Origin: Xanthomonas sp. SI
GTDB taxonomy: Bacteria > Pseudomonadota > Gammaproteobacteria > Xanthomonadales > Xanthomonadaceae
DNA: 64,000 nt
NCBI RefSeq assembly: GCF_014236855.1
Contig: NZ_CP051261.1
Span: 4,774,001 to 4,838,000 of the forward strand
Direction of reading: 5' to 3'
How positions within the stretch are numbered: the first letter of the stretch is position 1; every line of letters begins with the position of its first letter. This document shows positions 50,627 through 60,442 of the stretch, piece after piece. The position numbers and the translations under genes were made by a program. Below the pieces are notes generated by a model. It saw only the letters and a list, made by a program, of their open reading frames with translations. It did no database searches and had not been told where the DNA came from.

Positions 50627-50738
50627 CGGATTCACGGCAACGACCTGAAAAACCTGGCTGCACAGTGTAAGCGTGGCGCCGTCACGAAACAGCAATGAGA
50701 CGGATAGAGACACGAGGAGCGCAGACACACGCTCTTCC

Positions 50739-50776
50739 CAATCCCGAATCCCAAATCCCGAATCCCGGCCTCTCAG
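50739..50776. repeat. AATCCCGAATCCC-type degenerate repeat
   Basis: CCCAATCCCGAATCCCAAATCCCGAATCCC in units of seven to eight bases, the inverse of the runs at 21419 and 42413. It lies just after the metallo-beta-lactamase gene stop. Confidence 0.55.
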
Positions 50777-51696
50777 CGATCCAGCCAGCAGGCCAGACCC
50801 TGCGCATTGAGCTCGATATCCATCTGCAGCACCCGCTCCACGCCGGCATCGTCGAGCGGGCAGCCATGCAGACGCGCGCGCTCCAGGTACAGCGCGCTCA
50901 GCGCGGCGACCAGGCAGCGATGGCGATCGGAACGCCCGTCGCAGCCGCGCGCGATCGCCACCATCGCGTCCAGTTGCTCGAACAGATCCGCCGCCAGCGT
51001 GTCCGCCGCGCCGACAGGGCCGTAGTGGGTCAGATACAGCGTCTCCGGCGCATGGCCGAGCATGCGCTGGATCGAGGTGCGCATCGCCTCCGGATCGAAC
51101 TGCACCGGCGAGGAGGTCGGGATCACGAACGCGCCCTGCGCGCTGTCCAGTTCGCGGTACGACAGGCCGAAAGTGTCGCCGCTGAACCAGCTGCGGCTGC
51201 GCGCGTCCCATACGCACAGGTGATGGCGCGCGTGGCCGGGCGTATCGATGCACAGCAGTTCGCGCTCGCCCAACCGCAGCCGATGGCCGTCCTCGGCGAC
51301 GACGACGCGCTCGGCCGGCACCGGCACGATCGTGCCGTAGCTGCGCGCGATCTCGGCCTCGCCGTACACCGCGGTGGCGCCGGCGATCAGCCGCGCCGGA
51401 TCGATCATGTGCGGCGCGCCGCGCGGATGCACCAGCAGGCGCGCGTTCGGCAGCTGCTGCAGCAGCGCGCCGGCGCCGCCGGCGTGGTCCAGGTGCACGT
51501 GGGTCAGGATCAGCCAGTCCATGTCGCCCGGCGCCAGGCCGGCGCCATCGAGCGCGGCAAGCATGGCCGGCAGCGAGTGGCTGGTGCCGCAATCGACGAA
51601 CGCGCCGCGCCCGTTCTCCACGATCAGGTAGGCCGCATCGAACTGCGCGCGCTGGAAGCCGGTGTCGATGAGATGGATGCTGGGGTCGCGTGGCAT
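50773..51696 (-). CDS. Metallo-beta-lactamase-fold hydrolase
   Basis: A 307-residue protein from the ATG at 51696. The metal site is THVHLDH (H66, H68, D70, H71), followed by the histidine in TPGHARHHLC, the acidic residue in FSGDTFG and a late histidine in LTHYGPV. This is the glyoxalase-II-like subgroup of the fold. The substrate is not evident; the extra C-terminal 60 residues are helical. It has no signal peptide, so it is probably cytosolic. Confidence 0.8.
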   Translation of the reverse strand: MPRDPSIHLIDTGFQRAQFDAAYLIVENGRGAFVDCGTSHSLPAMLAALDGAGLAPGDMDWLILTHVHLDHAGGAGALLQQLPNARLLVHPRGAPHMIDPARLIAGATAVYGEAEIARSYGTIVPVPAERVVVAEDGHRLRLGERELLCIDTPGHARHHLCVWDARSRSWFSGDTFGLSYRELDSAQGAFVIPTSSPVQFDPEAMRTSIQRMLGHAPETLYLTHYGPVGAADTLAADLFEQLDAMVAIARGCDGRSDRHRCLVAALSALYLERARLHGCPLDDAGVERVLQMDIELNAQGLACWLDR

Positions 51697-51876
51697 GGCG
51701 CAGGGCGGTGGCTGGGCGAAGCTCCATTCTAGGCCGTATGGAAGTTGTTGCCAGCCCTGCTTGGCTACGCCTCGGCCTCCAGGCAATCCATGCCCCCGGC
51801 CTTGTCATCGCGACATGCATTCCTGGGGAGCGCGGCGCGGGTAACTCGCGGTTACAGCCAGCTGCGATCCTGGGCT

Positions 51877-51957
51877 TTTTGTGGGAGGGACTTCAGTCCC
51901 GACGCATTACCGCCAAAGCCTCGTCGGGACTGAAGTCCCTCCCACAACATTGCTGGC
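51877..51957. repeat. Inverted pair of GGGAGGGACTTCAGTCCC palindromes
   Basis: GGGAGGGACTTCAGTCCCG near 51882 and its inverse GGGACTGAAGTCCCTCCC near 51934 flank about 25 bp. It sits directly before the trpS stop. Confidence 0.7.
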
Positions 51958-51975
51958 CTGGACCGTTTTCTGTCC

Positions 51976-53268
51976 TCAGCCCGCGTCGCGCAACCGCTGC
52001 AGCGCCGCCAGCACGGCCTCGACCGGCACCGCCAAGGTGAGGTCCGGAATCTGCAGCGCATCGGCCTGCACGGCCTGCTTGAGCGCGCCGATCACGCGCC
52101 CTGCGTCGCGCGGCGATTCGAAGCCGCCGCTCTGCAGCAGCAGCGCGCCTTCGCCATCGAGCAGCTTGAAGTAGAAGCGGCCGTCGCCTTCGCGGTACTG
52201 CTTGAAGCTCGGCAACGCCTGCCTGGCCTCTGCCGCATCGGCGTGCCCGGCGTCGCGCAGCGACAGGTCGCGCAGGCCCACCGCATGCCGCAGTTCGGCC
52301 AGGAACGGCGTGGCGTAGCGCGCGCGCAGGCGCTGCGCGTTGTCGCGCAGGATCGCCTCGATGTCGCCCGGGCGTGCCATCAGCGCCTCGTAGCGCTCGC
52401 GCATCGGCGCGATCTCCGCATCGATGCGCGCGAACAACTGCTGCTTGGCCTCGCCCCAGCCGATGCCGTCGGCGAAGGCCTGCGCGAACGCGGCGGCTTC
52501 CTCGGCGCTGGCGAAGGCCTGATACAGCTGGAACAGCGCCGAGCCCTCGGTGTCCTTCGGCTCGCCCGGCGCGCGCGAATCGGTGACGATGGAGAACACG
52601 CGCTTCTTCAGTTCCTCGCGCGGGGCGAACAACGGAATCGTGTTGTCGTAGCTCTTGCTCATCTTGCGCCCGTCCAGCCCGGGCAAGGTCGCCACGTTCT
52701 CGTCGATCAGCGCTTCGGGCAGGGTGAAATAGTCGCGGCCGTAGACGTGGTTGAAACGCTGGCCGAAATCGCGCGCCATCTCGATGTGCTGGATCTGGTC
52801 GCGGCCCACCGGCACCTGCTGCGCGTTGAACAGCAGGATGTCGGCGGCCATCAGCACCGGGTACATGAACAGCCCGGCGCTGACCCCGGCGTCGTCGTCC
52901 TCGCCATCGGCGCGGTTCTTGTCCACCGCCGCCTTGTAGGCGTGGGCGCGGTTGAGGATGCCCTTGCCGGCGACGCAGGTCAGGAACCAGGTCAGCTCGT
53001 TGGTTTCCGGCACGTCCGACTGGCGGTAGAACCACACCTTCGACGGATCCAGCCCGGCCGCCAGCCACGAGGCGGCGATCTCCAGGGTCGAGCGCTGGGT
53101 ACGCGCCGGGTCCTGCGCCTTGATCAGGCTGTGCAGGTCGGCCAGGAAATAGAAGCTCTCGATGCCGGGGCGCAGGCTGGCCTGCAACGCCGGGCGGATC
53201 GCGCCGACGTAGTTGCCCAGGTGCGGGGTGCCGGAGGTGGTGATGCCGGTAAGGACGCGGGTGGTCAT
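51976..53268 (-). CDS. trpS: Tryptophan-tRNA ligase
   Basis: A 430-residue class I synthetase charging tRNA-Trp. Signature motifs are the HIGH-like PHLGN at 15-19 and KMSKS at 202-206. It is about 95 residues longer than E. coli TrpS (334). The extra material forms a C-terminal extension (from about 335: LSLRDAGHADAAEARQALPSFKQYREGDGRFYFKLLDGEGALLLQ...). Extensions of this kind are typical of Xanthomonas and Pseudomonas enzymes. It has no evident leader attenuator upstream within 100 bp. Confidence 0.95.
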   Translation of the reverse strand: MTTRVLTGITTSGTPHLGNYVGAIRPALQASLRPGIESFYFLADLHSLIKAQDPARTQRSTLEIAASWLAAGLDPSKVWFYRQSDVPETNELTWFLTCVAGKGILNRAHAYKAAVDKNRADGEDDDAGVSAGLFMYPVLMAADILLFNAQQVPVGRDQIQHIEMARDFGQRFNHVYGRDYFTLPEALIDENVATLPGLDGRKMSKSYDNTIPLFAPREELKKRVFSIVTDSRAPGEPKDTEGSALFQLYQAFASAEEAAAFAQAFADGIGWGEAKQQLFARIDAEIAPMRERYEALMARPGDIEAILRDNAQRLRARYATPFLAELRHAVGLRDLSLRDAGHADAAEARQALPSFKQYREGDGRFYFKLLDGEGALLLQSGGFESPRDAGRVIGALKQAVQADALQIPDLTLAVPVEAVLAALQRLRDAG

Positions 53269-53378
53269 GCGGAGAATCGACGGCCAATGGATAACCCGGC
53301 GAGTTTAACCGCTGCACGGCAACCCCGTTCCGACGCATGGCGCGTTCAACAGCAGGTCCCTTCCGTGGAGTCGCCGTG

Positions 53379-54218
53379 ATGCGCAAGCCCGCCCGCCTGT
53401 TTTTTTCGCCCCGCCCGATCGGCCCGATCTCGATCGCCTTGCTGTGCATCGGCCTGTTGTGCGGTTTCCGCCCCTATCCTGCGCCGCCCGCGCCCGCGCC
53501 GCTGGTGGCGCTGGAGGTGATCGACCGCGATGCCGACGGCGCCAACCTGCCGCAATACAAGCAGCGCGGCGAGCGCTGGATCGCCGCCGAGCCGGGCCAC
53601 CGCTATGCGCTGCGCCTGACCAACCGCAGCGACCGCCGCGTGCTGGTGGTGCTGTCGGTGGACGGGGTCAACGCGGTCAGCGGGCAGACCGCGTCCAGCG
53701 ACCAGCGCGGCTACGTGCTGGACCCATGGCAGAGCAGCGAGATCGCCGGCTGGCGCAAGTCGCAGCGCGAGATCGCGCAGTTCGTGTTCACCGACCTCGC
53801 CGACAGCTACGCCGCGCGCACCGGCCGCCCCGACAACGTCGGCGTGATCGGCATGGCGGTGTTCGACGAGGCGCCGGAGATCGTGCCGCAGGCGAGCGTG
53901 GAGGAAGACCGCGAGCGCGCTGCAGCGCCGATCGCGGCAGCGCCCCCTGCCGCAGCCGCACGCGCAGAAAGCGATGCGGTGCAGGGCAAGATGCAGCGCC
54001 TGGGCACCGGCCATGGCGAACGCGAATGGTCGCCGTCCAGCGTCACCGAATTCGAACGCGCCAGCGACGTGCCGCGGCAGCGCCTGCAACTGCGCTACGA
54101 CAGTCGTGCGCGGCTGGTCGCACGCGGGGTGATCCCGCGGCCGCGCTTCTATCCGCGCGTGGCCGACGTACCGCAGGCCTTTCCCGGCGACTTCGTGCCG
54201 GATCCGCCGTCGCGCTGA
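53379..54218 (+). CDS. Exported hypothetical protein
   Basis: The product is 279 residues from the ATG at 53379, with GGAG eight bases upstream. An N-terminal hydrophobic stretch (IGPISIALLCIGLLCGF) acts as a signal or anchor. The middle part (RYALRLTNRSDRRVLVVLSVDGVNAVSG, VLDPWQSSEIAGWRKSQREIAQFVFTDLADSYAARTG) looks like a beta-sandwich domain. The C-terminus is low-complexity Ala/Pro-rich and then Arg-rich. I recognise no named family. It ends at a strong bidirectional terminator. Confidence 0.65.
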   Translation: MRKPARLFFSPRPIGPISIALLCIGLLCGFRPYPAPPAPAPLVALEVIDRDADGANLPQYKQRGERWIAAEPGHRYALRLTNRSDRRVLVVLSVDGVNAVSGQTASSDQRGYVLDPWQSSEIAGWRKSQREIAQFVFTDLADSYAARTGRPDNVGVIGMAVFDEAPEIVPQASVEEDRERAAAPIAAAPPAAAARAESDAVQGKMQRLGTGHGEREWSPSSVTEFERASDVPRQRLQLRYDSRARLVARGVIPRPRFYPRVADVPQAFPGDFVPDPPSR

Positions 54219-54243
54219 ACCCTGCACCAGCGCGCAAAACGAA

Positions 54244-54268
54244 AAACGGGCCGCATCGCGGCCCGTTT
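54244..54268. terminator. Bidirectional hairpin terminator
   Basis: AAACGGGCCGC (54244-54254) and GCGGCCCGTTT (54258-54268) pair perfectly around ATC, with A-run and T-run flanks on opposite sides. It serves the convergent hypothetical gene and the CsbD gene. Confidence 0.85.
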
Positions 54269-54292
54269 CTACGTCAGAGCGCAGCGCGCGCC

Positions 54293-54508
54293 TCAGTCGC
54301 GGTATTCCTTGCCCAGGCCGTCCTGGAACGTGCGCACCTCTTTTTCGGCGCGGTCGCGATCCCAGCCGTAGCGTTCCTGCAGCTTGCCCGACAGGTACTG
54401 CGCGTTGCCGCTGGCCACGTCGAAATCGTCGTCGGTCAGGTCGCCCCACTGGGCCTTGATCTTGCCCTTGAGCTGGGTCCACTTGCCGGAAATGATGTCT
54501 TTGTTCAT
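54293..54508 (-). CDS. CsbD-family stress protein
   Basis: The product is 71 residues: [29 protein letters not shown].. followed by ..[27 protein letters not shown]. This is the CsbD four-helix-bundle family, induced by general stress in many bacteria (YjbJ in E. coli). The molecular role is unknown. A signal peptide is lacking. It is followed by a strong terminator, and two entericidin-like genes lie upstream on the same strand. Confidence 0.85.
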   Translation of the reverse strand: MNKDIISGKWTQLKGKIKAQWGDLTDDDFDVASGNAQYLSGKLQERYGWDRDRAEKEVRTFQDGLGKEYRD

Positions 54509-54656
54509 AGCCTCGCTCTCGTTGGATGTTCGCGGCGATTGAACCGCGTGCGCAGCATCGCGCCGCGACCGTTGCCGATCGATCAATGCACCGTCAACGG
54601 CGCATGAGAGCGCTGAAGCGTTTACCACCAACACCCATCGCGATGGCGAAAACGCG

Positions 54657-54687
54657 CAAAAAAAACGGGCCGGCAAGCCGACCCGTC
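54657..54687 (-). terminator. Terminator of the first entericidin-like gene
   Basis: On the minus strand, ACGGGTCGGC and GCCGGCCCGT pair with one mismatch around TT and are followed by a run of eight T. It lies 22 bases beyond the gene stop. Confidence 0.8.
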
Positions 54688-54708
54688 TTTCGTCACCGAG
54701 CGCTAGGC

Positions 54709-54843
54709 TCAGTTCTTGGCGGCGTCTTCGACTTTCTCGCCGGCGCTCTTCACGTCCTTGCCGGCTCCGGCAACCGTGTTGCAGCCCGACAGCAGGCCCA
54801 CCGAAAACATCGCCAGCAGCATCCACGCAAAAGTACGCTTCAT
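54709..54843 (-). CDS. Entericidin-like small lipoprotein
   Basis: A 44-residue protein: [21 protein letters not shown], then [21 protein letters not shown]. Lipobox LLSGC with the cysteine at 21, and the sequence after it (NTVAGAGKD.) is the entericidin A/B signature. Entericidins are a small envelope lipoprotein pair linked to stationary-phase lysis control in E. coli. A longer-distance paralogue lies 98 bp upstream on the same strand. Confidence 0.85.
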   Translation of the reverse strand: MKRTFAWMLLAMFSVGLLSGCNTVAGAGKDVKSAGEKVEDAAKN

Positions 54844-54941
54844 AGGTCTTACTCCTTCTTGGTCATGGGAACGCGGCGTATGTGCCGCGCTGGGTTACGC
54901 ATTGGCTAATCGGTCGACGCCAAGCCGCTACGGACGATCGA

Positions 54942-55094
54942 TCAGCACTTGCCGTCGCTGCAATCGTCGGCCTTGGTTTCCACCTTATCGCCGGCCTTCT
55001 GCATATCCTTGCCAGCACCGGCCATGGTGTTGCAGCCAGTCAGCATGCCTGCACAGAACAGGGTCAGCATCATCAAGGTGAGCAGTCGCTTCAT
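54942..55094 (-). CDS. Entericidin-like small lipoprotein (second copy)
   Basis: A 50-residue protein: MKRLLTLMMLTLFCAGMLTGC, then NTMAGAGKDMQKAGDKVETKADDCSDGKC. Lipobox MLTGC. It resembles the neighbour but has a C-terminal extension with two further cysteines that could form a disulphide. The pair is probably a tandem duplication. The promoters lie within 55095-55230, close to the end of the convergent arginase context. Confidence 0.85.
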   Translation of the reverse strand: MKRLLTLMMLTLFCAGMLTGCNTMAGAGKDMQKAGDKVETKADDCSDGKC

Positions 55095-55237
55095 TGTGGA
55101 TTCCTCGCAGTGGATCGGGTCTGGGGCGGCGGCGATAGCCGTTGCCGAGCTACCGTCTGGCGGTGAATCTGACTTCACGACTGTGGATTTCACGTGAATG
55201 AAGCGTGGCAATATTCAGTTTCGTATCGAAAACCGCC

Positions 55238-56161
55238 TCAATCGCGCATCAGCGTGGACTTGCCGAACAGGCTCTCGACCAGGTCCACCGCCAGTTCGGC
55301 GGTCAGATTGCGATGGTCCAGCACCGGATTGAGTTCGACGATGTCCAGCGAGCCCATGCGCCCGCTGTCGGCGATCATCTCCATCACTAGCTGCGCTTCG
55401 CGGTAGTTCGGCCCGCCAGGCACGGTGGTGCCGACGCCGGGAGCGATGCTGGGATCGAGGAAATCCACGTCGAAGCTGACGTGCAGGTGGGTATCGGCGT
55501 CCAGCCCGTCCAGCGCCGCCTCCATGGTCCGCTTCATGCCCATCTCATCGATGTAGCGCATGTCGTACACGTCGATGCGGTGCTGCTTGATCAGCCGCTT
55601 CTCGTCCGGATCCACCGAGCGGATGCCGATCTGGCGGACCTGCTCCGGGCGCAGCGCCGGCGCGGTGCCGCCCAGTTCGGTCAGCGCCTGCGGCCCCAGC
55701 CCGCACAGGCAGGCCACCGGCATGCCATGCACATTGCCCGACGGCGTCACCTCGCTGGTATTGAAGTCCGAATGCGCATCCAGCCACAGCACCCGCAGCT
55801 TGCGCCCCTGCTCGCGGCAATACCGCGCCACCGCAGTGATCGAGCCGATGCCTAGGCAATGATCGCCACCGAGCATGATCGGCATGCGCCCGGCACGCAG
55901 TTCGGCGTAGCTGGCCTCCATCAGCGCGCGGTTCCAGGCCACCACTTCGTCCAGGTGGCGATAGCCGGCGACCGGGGATTGCCACGGATTGCGCGGGCCG
56001 TCGAGGTTGCCCAGGTCGCGCACCTCGATGCCGCGATTGGCCAGCGCCTCGTGCAGGCCGGCGATGCGCAGCGCCTCCGGCCCCATGCGCGCGCCGCGGT
56101 GCCCGGCACCGATGTCGGTGGGAACGCCGATCAGGGACACCGGCAGAAAAGAGGAATTCAT
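55238..56161 (-). CDS. rocF: Arginase
   Basis: A 307-residue protein of the ureohydrolase fold. The two-manganese site is H101 (GGDH), D128, H130 and D132 (WLDAHSDFN), and D231 and D233 (SFDVDFLDP). GxxxxxSITA and ERNP-type wording GPNYREAQL support arginase rather than agmatinase. It converts arginine to ornithine and urea and feeds nitrogen catabolism. No signal peptide is present. Confidence 0.9.
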   Translation of the reverse strand: MNSSFLPVSLIGVPTDIGAGHRGARMGPEALRIAGLHEALANRGIEVRDLGNLDGPRNPWQSPVAGYRHLDEVVAWNRALMEASYAELRAGRMPIMLGGDHCLGIGSITAVARYCREQGRKLRVLWLDAHSDFNTSEVTPSGNVHGMPVACLCGLGPQALTELGGTAPALRPEQVRQIGIRSVDPDEKRLIKQHRIDVYDMRYIDEMGMKRTMEAALDGLDADTHLHVSFDVDFLDPSIAPGVGTTVPGGPNYREAQLVMEMIADSGRMGSLDIVELNPVLDHRNLTAELAVDLVESLFGKSTLMRD

Positions 56162-56367
56162 GCGGACGCGCTCCAGCGAAAAATGTGCGCCAGTCTAGCG
56201 AGCCGCTTGCAGCGCGACCCGCCGCGGCGCAGCAGGCGAGCGCCGGCGCTGTGCGCTGGTTGCCGGAAACACATGGGAAGTGCAGCGCGGCGCTTGCAGG
56301 TGCATGCAGTCGACCGGCATGGGGTTGGCGCAGCGTGGCGCTGGCCTGTGCGATGCGATGCGAAAAG

Positions 56368-56443
56368 TGGTGCCGCTTGTCCGAATCGAACGGACGACCT
56401 ACTGATTACAAATCAGTTGCTCTACCGACTGAGCTAAAGCGGC
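56368..56443 (-). tRNA. tRNA-Thr (anticodon UGU)
   Basis: The 76-nt minus-strand gene reads GCCGCTTTAGCTC.. to ..AAGCGGCACCA. Acceptor stem GCCGCTT/AAGCGGC is complete, the anticodon arm is ACTGA-TTTGTAA-TCAGT with anticodon TGT, the T-loop reads GTTCGATTC, and the CCA is encoded. Confidence 0.95.
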
Positions 56444-56578
56444 ACGAGGACTGCACTACCCGCGCTGCGGGCCGTCGCAGTCTACCTGCTGGCAGGCCGC
56501 TGTGGCATATCGCGGCGGCGGCGCTGGACCGCGATCCGCGCCGGCCGCACGCGACCTACGCCGTCGCAGCGCGGCATT

Positions 56579-57427
56579 CTAGCGCAGCGTGGCGCAGTCC
56601 AGCGCACGCTGCCGCTGCGCACCGAGTTGCCGGCGCAGCGCCGTGGCCTGCGCTGCGGAGTCGGTGCGCAGGTCCAGCCACCAGCGCGACTGGCCGCTGC
56701 CGCCGCTGGGAATCAGATCGACGTTGAAGCCGGCCTTGGCCAGTTCGGCCTTGCGGCGTTCGGCGCCTTCGCGGCTGCGGTACTGGCCCAGGGCGATGGC
56801 ATTGCCGGCGTCGCCCTCGCGGATCGGGTAATAGTCGCGGATGCCCGCCGCGACGATGCGATCGACCGCGGCCTTGACCCCGTCCTCGCCGCCGATGGTC
56901 GGCAGCAGCACGCGGAAGTTGGTGGCATCGCCGTCGCCGACCTCGCGCAGGCGCGGGCGCGGCGCGGCGGTGCCGAGCGCGGCGGCGGCGGTCTCGGCGG
57001 CGGCGCGGTCCGGATACGGACCCAGGCTCAGACACACCGGGGCGGCGGCGGCAGGCTCGGCAGCAGCGGCCGCTGCAACGCTGGGTGTCTTGGGCGGCGG
57101 TGACGCGGCGGCCGTTACTGGCGCTGCGGTCGCCGTCACTGCGCTGGACGCAGCTGCGTCCGTTGCAGGAGCGCTGGCGGCCGGAACGTCGGCGGCCGGC
57201 GCGGGCGCGGCGTGGACGGCAGGGGGCGGCGCCGCAGTGGAAGCCGCCGGTGCCGCAGACGCGGCCTGTGGCGCGGCCGCGGACGCCTGCACCAGTTGCA
57301 GCGTCGCCACCCCGGCCGGCAGCGCCGGCATCGGTGCCGGCGCCGGGGTCTGCGGCTGCGTCGCCCACCACAGCGCGACGCCGAGATTGAGAATGGTCAG
57401 GACGACGAGCAGGGCGCGGACGAGCAT
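56579..57427 (-). CDS. SPOR-domain protein
   Basis: A 282-residue protein with one N-terminal membrane helix (MLVRALLVVLTILNLGVALWW). A long Ala/Pro/Thr linker (about 27-125) follows. The folded C-terminal region (VCLSLGPYPDRAAAETAAAALGTAAPRPRL..., FRVLLPTIGGEDGVKAAVDRI, AIALGQYRSREGAERRKAELAKAGFNVDL) contains SPOR-like repeats that bind denuded peptidoglycan at division sites. It may act in septal wall processing. The coaX gene ends 9 bp upstream. Confidence 0.8.
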   Translation of the reverse strand: MLVRALLVVLTILNLGVALWWATQPQTPAPAPMPALPAGVATLQLVQASAAAPQAASAAPAASTAAPPPAVHAAPAPAADVPAASAPATDAAASSAVTATAAPVTAAASPPPKTPSVAAAAAAEPAAAAPVCLSLGPYPDRAAAETAAAALGTAAPRPRLREVGDGDATNFRVLLPTIGGEDGVKAAVDRIVAAGIRDYYPIREGDAGNAIALGQYRSREGAERRKAELAKAGFNVDLIPSGGSGQSRWWLDLRTDSAAQATALRRQLGAQRQRALDCATLR

Positions 57428-57436
57428 GCGCGGATT

Positions 57437-58173
57437 CTACCCGGCGGACCCGGCCGCGGCGTGCGCCTGCGCCCACAGCGCCAGCCCGTCCAGCACCAGC
57501 GATGGCCGCTGCTCGGCCGCCGGCAACGCGTGCAGCAACGGCGGGGCGCCGCCGCCGTGCAGCAGCAGCCGCGGCCGCCGCGCCAGCAGTGCCTCGCCCC
57601 GCTGCAGGCTGCGTTCGATCAGCGCCAGCGCCGCGCCGTCGCAGCCGGAGGCCAGCGCATCGGCGGTATCGGCGGCGAACTCGTGATAGTCGCCGCCCTC
57701 GGCCGGCAGTTGCGCCGCGCGCTGCTGCAGCGCCTGGCGCATCGTGGTCGGCGACGGTGCGATGCGCCCGCCGTGGTGCAGGCCGTCGCGGTCGAGCAGG
57801 TCCAGGGTCAGCGCGGTGCCGACCCCGACCACCAGCACATCGCCGTCGCCGTGCGCGGCGAGCAGCGCCAGGAAGCGGTCCACGCCGAACTTGTGCGGCT
57901 GCGCGTAGGCGATGCGCACGCCGGCGCAGGCGGCCTCGGTGCGCGCCACCCGCACCTGCGCGAAGCGGGTGCGCAAGGCATCCAGCACGGTGGCGGTCAG
58001 TCCCGGCGCGGCGACGCTGGCGACATAGGCGGTGTCGCCGCGCGGCAGCGCCGCCACCGCGGCCGCGTCCATCGCTTCGGCACCGTGCGGCCAGGCCTGC
58101 ACCGCAGCGGCGCGGCCGCGTTCCAGCGCGGCGAACTTGAAGCGCGAATTGCCCAGGTCGAACAACCAGTCGC

Positions 58174-58177
<4 letters not shown>
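57437..58177 (-). CDS. coaX: Type III pantothenate kinase
   Basis: A 246-residue protein from the ATG at 58177, which overlaps the birA stop by four bases. It has the ASKHA-fold phosphate-binding loop DLGNSRFKF at 6-14, HKFGVDRFLALL for pantothenate/ATP contacts, and VVGVGTALTLDLLD. It catalyses the first step of coenzyme A synthesis. CoaX lacks CoA feedback inhibition. The birA-coaX pairing is common in this family. Confidence 0.9.
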
Positions 58178-59145
<968 letters not shown>

Positions 59146-59296
59146 GCCGATTCCATCGCCTCGTTTCAATCCACACGCCCCTGAAGACGTGACTCGGAAC
59201 GGAAAAGTATGCGGGAAGCGCCGGCCCCGCGCCCAGCGCCGGCCTGCACGGGGTGAAAACCGCGTTAGAATCGGGATTCACCGCCGTTCGCCCTGG

Positions 59297-59578
59297 ATGC
59301 CGACGATGCGCCGCTCCCTGCCGTGCCTGATCCTGCTGTTGCTCCCGCTGGCCGCCGTCCACGCGTCCGAAGCGCTGGTGAGCAAGCAGCGCAACGACTG
59401 CGTCTACGCCGACAGCACCGACGCGGACGCCGTCCAGGCACGCCCGGCCTCGACGGCGCGCCCGCCCGCCGCGGCGGCCAAGCCGGCGGCACCGAGCGGC
59501 GGCGGCAGCGACAGCGACCTGGTGCCGCGCCTGCGCATGCCCAAGTGGCACAGCTTCCTACCGGGGATGTTCCGCTGA
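59297..59578 (+). CDS. Small exported hypothetical protein
   Basis: The product is 93 residues from ATG 59297, or 90 from ATG 59306. The signal peptide is MRRSLPCLILLLLPLAAVHA, followed by SEALVSKQRNDCVYADSTD, an Ala/Pro linker and DLVPRLRMPKWHSFLPGMFR. One cysteine only. I recognise no family. Its TGA overlaps the likely start of the MtfA-like gene, so the two may be coupled. Confidence 0.6.
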   Translation: MPTMRRSLPCLILLLLPLAAVHASEALVSKQRNDCVYADSTDADAVQARPASTARPPAAAAKPAAPSGGGSDSDLVPRLRMPKWHSFLPGMFR

Positions 59579-60333
59579 TCCCACGCTGGTTGCGCTGGCT
59601 ACTGCCGACGCCTGTTGCGATCGACGATGCGACCTGGCACCTGGTGCGGCAGCGCTGCGCGTGGGTGGCGGCACTGGATGCGCAGCGCGAGCACACGTTG
59701 CGCACGCTGGCCACGCACTTCCTGCAACGCAAGACCATCTCGCCGCTGGACGGACTGACCCTGGATGCGGCGCAGCGAACCGTACTTGCGGCGCTATGCT
59801 GCCTGCCGTTGCTGGAGTTCGGCGCCGAGGGCCTGCGCGGCTGGTCGCAAGTGCTGGTGTATCCGGATGCGTTCCGCGTGCAGCGCAGCCATGTCGATGC
59901 GGCCGGCGTGCTGCACGAATGGGAAGACGAGCTGATCGGCGAATCCTGGGACAGCGGCCCGCTGATCCTGTCCTGGGCCGATGTGCAGGCGGACCTGGAC
60001 GACCCGCATGCCGGCTACTGCGTGGCGGTGCACGAAATGGCGCACAAGCTCGACGTGCTCGACGGCGCACTGGACGGCACGCCGCCGCTGCCGCGCGACT
60101 GGCAGCGGCGCTGGGCCGCGGATTTCCAGCGCAGCTACGACGCGTTCTGCAAGCGCGTGGACCGCGGCCGCGGCAGCGAGATCGACGCCTACGCCGCCGA
60201 GGCGCCGGAAGAATTCTTCGCGGTGGTCAGCGAATACCATTTCTCCGCGCCGGAGCGGCTGCAGCGCGAGATGCCGGACGTGGCTGCGCATCTGACACGG
60301 TTCTATGGTCGCTCCCCGTTCGCTGGCGCGTGA
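59575..60333 (+). CDS. mtfA: MtfA-like zinc peptidase (M90)
   Basis: A 252-residue product if read from the CTG at 59575, which overlaps the previous stop as CTGA and has GGGGAT just upstream; the next in-frame start is TTG at 59590. No ATG lies near. It has HEMAHKLDVLDG for the HExxH zinc site, EEFFAVVSEYHFSAPE with the third ligand region, and VLVYPDAFRV. MtfA in E. coli inactivates Mlc and has aminopeptidase activity. The start is the weakest part of the call. Confidence 0.8.
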   Translation: MIPRWLRWLLPTPVAIDDATWHLVRQRCAWVAALDAQREHTLRTLATHFLQRKTISPLDGLTLDAAQRTVLAALCCLPLLEFGAEGLRGWSQVLVYPDAFRVQRSHVDAAGVLHEWEDELIGESWDSGPLILSWADVQADLDDPHAGYCVAVHEMAHKLDVLDGALDGTPPLPRDWQRRWAADFQRSYDAFCKRVDRGRGSEIDAYAAEAPEEFFAVVSEYHFSAPERLQREMPDVAAHLTRFYGRSPFAGA

Positions 60334-60442
60334 GCGCTCGGCGTGAGAGGCGAGCAGGCGGCGATCGCGGCATGACGGATGCTTTCCTGCAGGCGCGATT
60401 TCAACCGCGACAAATGCAGCGATGACCCCTGGCTTCGGATGC

